Assembly: GCF_000613125.1 (NCBI RefSeq)
Contig: NZ_HG964497.1
Coordinates: forward strand, 3,054,971 to 3,118,970
Reading direction: 5' to 3'
Source of the DNA: Bacillus sp. EB01
GTDB lineage: Bacteria > Bacillota > Bacilli > Bacillales > Cytobacillaceae
DNA length: 64,000 bases
This document shows positions 60,783-64,000 of this stretch, one piece after another. Position numbers and translations under genes: made by a program. Below the pieces are notes generated by a model, which ran no database searches, was not told the DNA's origin, and worked only from the letters and a program-made list of their open reading frames with translations. How positions within the stretch are numbered: position 1 is the stretch's first letter; each line of letters opens with the position of its first letter.

Positions 60783-61122
60783 TCAAACTTCAGTGTATCT
60801 ATTTGGAGTAATGGAGTAGTGGTAAATTTCTATATCAGGATCAATAAACCTTCTTCTTTGGGCAGCCTTAAGGGTATGATACATGTTATCACGGCCAACG
60901 CCATTATCGGTATGCAGGTATATCTTATTGGTCCGCAATCCCTTTTCACAAAAATATTTCACTAAATCATAGCCAGTCGGTAATAGATTTCCTTTTTCAT
61001 CTTCTCCTATATCGTGATCAAGTAATAGTATATAATTGCAAAATTCTAGATATAAAGTATGGCCTCATCCGTGTTTCTCGCGGTTAATTTAACAGTGTTA
61101 TAAATCCTATCCTTTATCCTAT
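60783..61122 (-). pseudogene. Frameshifted cyclic-phosphate-processing receiver-domain (cREC-like) gene
   Basis: Two frames joined at about 61045-61055 read VKLTARNTDEAILY, then LEFCNYILLLDHDIGEDEKG, TGYDLVKYFCEKGL, KIYLHTDNGVGRDNM and end at TGA 60783. LLLDHDxGE, TGYDxVKY and the HTxNxxGxxNM block are the pattern of the cREC fold (LDHDLGE, GYDVVKWL, HSxNPxGxxNM). No start codon with a ribosome binding site is left and the N-terminus is short. A gene of this kind next to an ATPase-nuclease pair is of interest, but it is decayed here. Confidence 0.6.
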
Positions 61123-61263
61123 TTTAATTTTCGAATTATAATTTCTTATTACCCAATATTACTTTTATAATTTTGAATGGTAGGGACAAACTATATGTTA
61201 TTGGAAACATACTTTATTAAAGTGTAGTAAGCATAAAATTTAATACGTTAATACAAGATATAC

Positions 61264-61293
61264 AAATAAAACGCTGCCAATTGGACAACGTCT
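61264..61293 (-). terminator. Terminator of the Septu-like operon
   Basis: ACGTTGTCCAA / TTGGCAGCGT-like stem followed by TTTTATTTG on the minus strand, about 25 bp after the HNH gene. Confidence 0.65.
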
Positions 61294-61315
61294 TAATAAA
61301 TTTTTATAAAGCAGT

Positions 61316-62317
61316 TCAAATAGATTTATTTAATCCGAACTCCTTTACAATATCCCTAGTTAATTTGGCTAGAGGCCTTTTGTGTATATCATCGGATTTA
61401 ATGTAATTTCCATAAATTAGTCTCCCCATATCATCATCGTCAAAGATACTCGGGAAATTAGTGACAATAGATTTTATTAAGGTCTCATCATATATTTTTG
61501 ATTTAATTATTAACTCCGAGACATAATCTTTGTGAAAGTTGTATAATTCATTAATTTTAAAAGTTTTTGCATTTCTAGCAATCTTCCTTAAGGTTGAATA
61601 ATCCATCTTTATATCTTTATTAATTTTCAACTTAATATCGAATACATCTATTGAACCATCCCAGAGTTTAACATAGTCAATTTTATCGTGGCTCTTTCTG
61701 AACTGAACCGAAAACCTTACATTATCCCCGAAATCTTCAATATAAGGATTAATATGAGTGCCTAATGAAAATTTCTTGGTTCGCTTTAAACTACTGTTAC
61801 AAATATAGCAACAAGGTATCAGATTATAAAAGGACAATGCTAAATATGGATAAGTAGCTTTATCAAAAAAATGGTCAAAATGCGGGCGGGTTCTACCGTC
61901 TTCAGTGTTTAAAGTGTGAATATAATTTCTATTACAATAGGGACAAACTGAAATCTTTACGTTTTCAGCTAAAGCATATGCCCCCCACTTTGAGGAATCA
62001 TACGTATTAACAAAATTGTTGTAATTGAAAATATCTGTAAGTTTTTTATGTATTGTTTTTTTATTTTTTATATCCTCGGAAATATCAGGAAACTCTCTTT
62101 CAATTTCATATATAATATCTTGAAGTATTTTAGGGTTCCCTACAAGTATTTTTGTTAAATTATTAATAATGTAGTCAAAAAACTTTTTCTGCTCTTTTCT
62201 TATTCTTTTCTGCAATATTCCTTGTATTTTTCTGGAAATTTTTGGTTGAAAATAATCATAATGACGTATACTTAAGCTGTCTAGCCCATGGTTTAATATA
62301 TTATTTAGCCCTATCAT
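61316..62317 (-). CDS. HNH endonuclease, Septu PtuB-like
   Basis: A 333-residue HNH protein with two CxxC zinc pairs (SVCPYCNRNYI and CCYICNSS). The HNH core is HFDHFFDKATYPYLALSFYN followed by LIPCC, as in PtuB nucleases of Septu and related retron effectors. N-terminal ~120 residues are charged and helical. The gene overlaps the ATPase stop by ATGA, so the two proteins are made together and probably form a complex. Base composition is clearly AT-rich, unlike most of the window. It is longer than the first described PtuB proteins. Confidence 0.82.
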   Translation of the reverse strand: MIGLNNILNHGLDSLSIRHYDYFQPKISRKIQGILQKRIRKEQKKFFDYIINNLTKILVGNPKILQDIIYEIEREFPDISEDIKNKKTIHKKLTDIFNYNNFVNTYDSSKWGAYALAENVKISVCPYCNRNYIHTLNTEDGRTRPHFDHFFDKATYPYLALSFYNLIPCCYICNSSLKRTKKFSLGTHINPYIEDFGDNVRFSVQFRKSHDKIDYVKLWDGSIDVFDIKLKINKDIKMDYSTLRKIARNAKTFKINELYNFHKDYVSELIIKSKIYDETLIKSIVTNFPSIFDDDDMGRLIYGNYIKSDDIHKRPLAKLTRDIVKEFGLNKSI

Positions 62318-64000
62318 TTTGATTTCCTTAATTCGTCAATTTGTTTTTCCAACATACCTATTTTTTCATCAATATTCATCATATTAACACTCATCTTTTC
62401 ATTTAAAATACTTAACAACTTATTTTTTATAATTGGTTCTCCAATTATATTAATTGTTTTTTCAATATCTTCTTTATATCTATATATTTCTGCTGCTTTA
62501 CTATTCATTAATAAATCAATTATTTTGTTTATTTTATATTTGGCAAAGTCACCTATAAGACCATCCCCCATAAAAAAAGAATGAGATAATAAATTATGAA
62601 TATTTGCTGCAAAAGTGTGATGTTGTTCTTCTAAGCCACTAATTATTTTGCTAGAATCCTCTGTTCTTTTTAAAAAAATGATACTAGAACTTGGTAGATC
62701 GGAAATTATAAATGGCGAATTAGAAGTAATGATAATTTGGATGTTTTTATTCTTGAAAAGTGATGTAAGAAATTGAATTAAATTATAAACTAATCGTCTT
62801 TGCCATTCAGGATGTAAGTAAATTTCACCTTCATCAATCAAGACAATTATATTATCCTCTATAATTTGTTTCTTTACTGAATAAAATCTTGAATATATAT
62901 TTAATAAGGCTTTTTCTCCCGAACTCAGATCTCGCCACCCATACGATAAATATTCATGCACATCAATTGTGTCAATATATAACGAGTTTAGTTCTTTAAA
63001 TAAAGCGTTATCATTTACACTAAATTCAAAAGTCATCCGCTTCACATTAATAACATTGTTCATCCCATTTTCAATAATAAATTCAAAAAAAGAAACCAAG
63101 TTCTTTGCTAAATTAATTTTGTTAACTTCACTATTTTGAAATTTTTCTGACGCTTTATCCAATAATGTAGTGACTTTTTCTTTAAAAGTACCTTTTTGAT
63201 TTAGATAATGATCCATAAATAACTTATAAACGTCAAAACCTGAATTCTGGTAGTGCATTTCTATTAAATAATGATATATTAAGCATAATAATATATTTAA
63301 TTCAAAAATCTCTAACCTATTTCTCGTCTTCTGTTTATCTCGGTCCTTCTGAAATTCATCCATCATGTCTAAGATTTCCGACGTGAAATCCTCTTGGTTC
63401 TCTAAGTCTGTATTTAAGAAAGATACCTTTACATATTTAGGTAATGAAAAAGGAATTTTTAATAATTCATTTTTTTCTTCATTAATCATTTTTAACTGTC
63501 GATCCATTTCTCTAAATCGATGAACCGAAATTTCATTTTGATTTAAATATCCCGATTGTTTAACTGCTGTTTCTAACAAATAATTAGTTGAGATATTTAG
63601 CAATTTACTATGTTGTATTTCTCTCATTTTTAAGTCAAATATATTTGAAAAAAATATAAAATTTGTGTTTTCTAATCCTTCTAATGGTGTAGGTTTAAAC
63701 TTTGATCCAATTTTTATTGGTATTATATTATAGTCTATATCCTTCGAATGTATTTCTAATTCCATATTTTCTGGCTTGTATATCTTTAATATGCTTTGAT
63801 CATAAAATGCTATTATTACATTACTTTTAAACTTCCCCCTACTTAAGTGCTCTTTTATAAAATCTAATAATGTTGATTTGCCCGATCCGTTTTCCCCAAC
63901 AATGGCAGTAATATTACTTATTTTTGTATTATCAGTCTCGCTTTCTAATGAATAAAAGTTATTAATATAATTGGGGTTTTTTGTGATAAATAATCTTACA
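62314..64000 (-). CDS. ABC/SMC-like ATPase, Septu PtuA-like (5' end outside the window)
   Basis: The reading frame runs from the right edge to TGA 62314; it does not begin at the internal ATG 63765, because the Walker A motif IVGENGSGKSTLLDF lies upstream at 63871-63898 in the same frame. Downstream come a long helical insert, WRDLSSGEKALLNIYSRF (ABC signature), IVLIDEGEIYLHPEWQRRL (Walker B with Glu) and IIITSNSPFIISDLP (switch). The last ~80 residues are a Lys/Glu-rich helix. With the coupled PtuB-like HNH gene this forms a two-gene antiphage module of the Septu type. At least 562 residues; the start is not visible. Confidence 0.85.
   Translation of the reverse strand, partial: VRLFITKNPNYINNFYSLESETDNTKISNITAIVGENGSGKSTLLDFIKEHLSRGKFKSNVIIAFYDQSILKIYKPENMELEIHSKDIDYNIIPIKIGSKFKPTPLEGLENTNFIFFSNIFDLKMREIQHSKLLNISTNYLLETAVKQSGYLNQNEISVHRFREMDRQLKMINEEKNELLKIPFSLPKYVKVSFLNTDLENQEDFTSEILDMMDEFQKDRDKQKTRNRLEIFELNILLCLIYHYLIEMHYQNSGFDVYKLFMDHYLNQKGTFKEKVTTLLDKASEKFQNSEVNKINLAKNLVSFFEFIIENGMNNVINVKRMTFEFSVNDNALFKELNSLYIDTIDVHEYLSYGWRDLSSGEKALLNIYSRFYSVKKQIIEDNIIVLIDEGEIYLHPEWQRRLVYNLIQFLTSLFKNKNIQIIITSNSPFIISDLPSSSIIFLKRTEDSSKIISGLEEQHHTFAANIHNLLSHSFFMGDGLIGDFAKYKINKIIDLLMNSKAAEIYRYKEDIEKTINIIGEPIIKNKLLSILNEKMSVNMMNIDEKIGMLEKQIDELRKSK

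Noticed and set aside
63765-63767. ATG 63765 as start of the PtuA-like ATPase
   Set aside because: The same frame stays open to the right edge and contains the essential Walker A motif upstream of this ATG.
1-64000. CRISPR array, insertion sequence or transposase
   Set aside because: I found no regularly spaced direct repeats, no DDE/HUH transposase motifs and no flanked inverted repeats, despite the many truncated genes.

Overview
The window looks like the chromosome of a low-GC Firmicute of the family Bacillaceae. The clues are strong AGGAGG-type ribosome binding sites, TTG/GTG starts, a gcvT-type glycine riboswitch, a CspB-like cold-shock gene, a cre-like box and many U-tailed terminators. 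I cannot name the species. It is an accessory region: amino-acid utilisation operons, a block of helicases and nucleases, a phage replication remnant and a Septu-like pair are separated by many gene fragments.

Layout. 0-2 kb: a partial winged-helix protein, a zinc-ribbon gene frameshifted at an A8 run, a small unknown protein, and remnants of a gamma-glutamylcyclotransferase-like gene and an OmpR-type regulator. 1.5-7.8 kb: a Rid protein, two PLP aminotransferases, a cation:dicarboxylate/amino acid symporter and a MurR/RpiR regulator, with an alanine dehydrogenase remnant between. 8.4-10.6 kb: a secreted beta-propeller protein. 11.4-30.3 kb: an SF1 helicase gene broken by a one-base deletion, a COG4748 nuclease-like protein, a 1954-residue DUF4011/SF1 helicase/Vsr-like/DUF3320 protein (Hhe-like), a MutT remnant, a PLD-helicase-DUF3427 protein, an HNH endonuclease, a nuclease-DUF2075 helicase, a MazG-like pyrophosphohydrolase, a YgjP-like metalloprotease and an RraB-like protein. 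I see no DNA methyltransferase in this block.

30.4-36.8 kb: cspB-like gene; a decayed second copy of an ornithine cyclodeaminase family gene; a GDH remnant; a CycA-like permease behind a full leader (promoter, single glycine aptamer, terminator); the intact cyclodeaminase-family gene with an MFS transporter, and a divergent XRE-cupin regulator with a palindromic candidate operator. 37-42.5 kb: an IrrE-like protein with a lost HExxH, etfBA, a small protein, a Bcr/CflA efflux pump and a fragment duplicated from a permease gene 11 kb away. 42.5-49.6 kb: racemase, symporter and D-cysteine-desulfhydrase-like genes on one strand, with LysR, RidA, threonine-synthase-like and DSD1-family genes on the other. 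This looks like a catabolic cluster for D- or hydroxy-amino acids. 49.7-54.4 kb: YeiH exporter with its LysR regulator, a small protein, an orphan pair of oligopeptide-type ABC permeases and tRNA-Val(GAC).

54.5-64 kb: a coiled-coil DUF2325-like protein, an XRE/membrane-protein pair, a GIY-YIG (T5orf172) protein, a phage replication module (Phg_2220_C protein, G39P-like loader, DnaB with a frameshifted tail), a decayed cyclic-phosphate receiver-domain gene, and a Septu-like HNH + ATPase pair that runs off the right edge. The last 3 kb are visibly more AT-rich than the rest, which fits recent acquisition.
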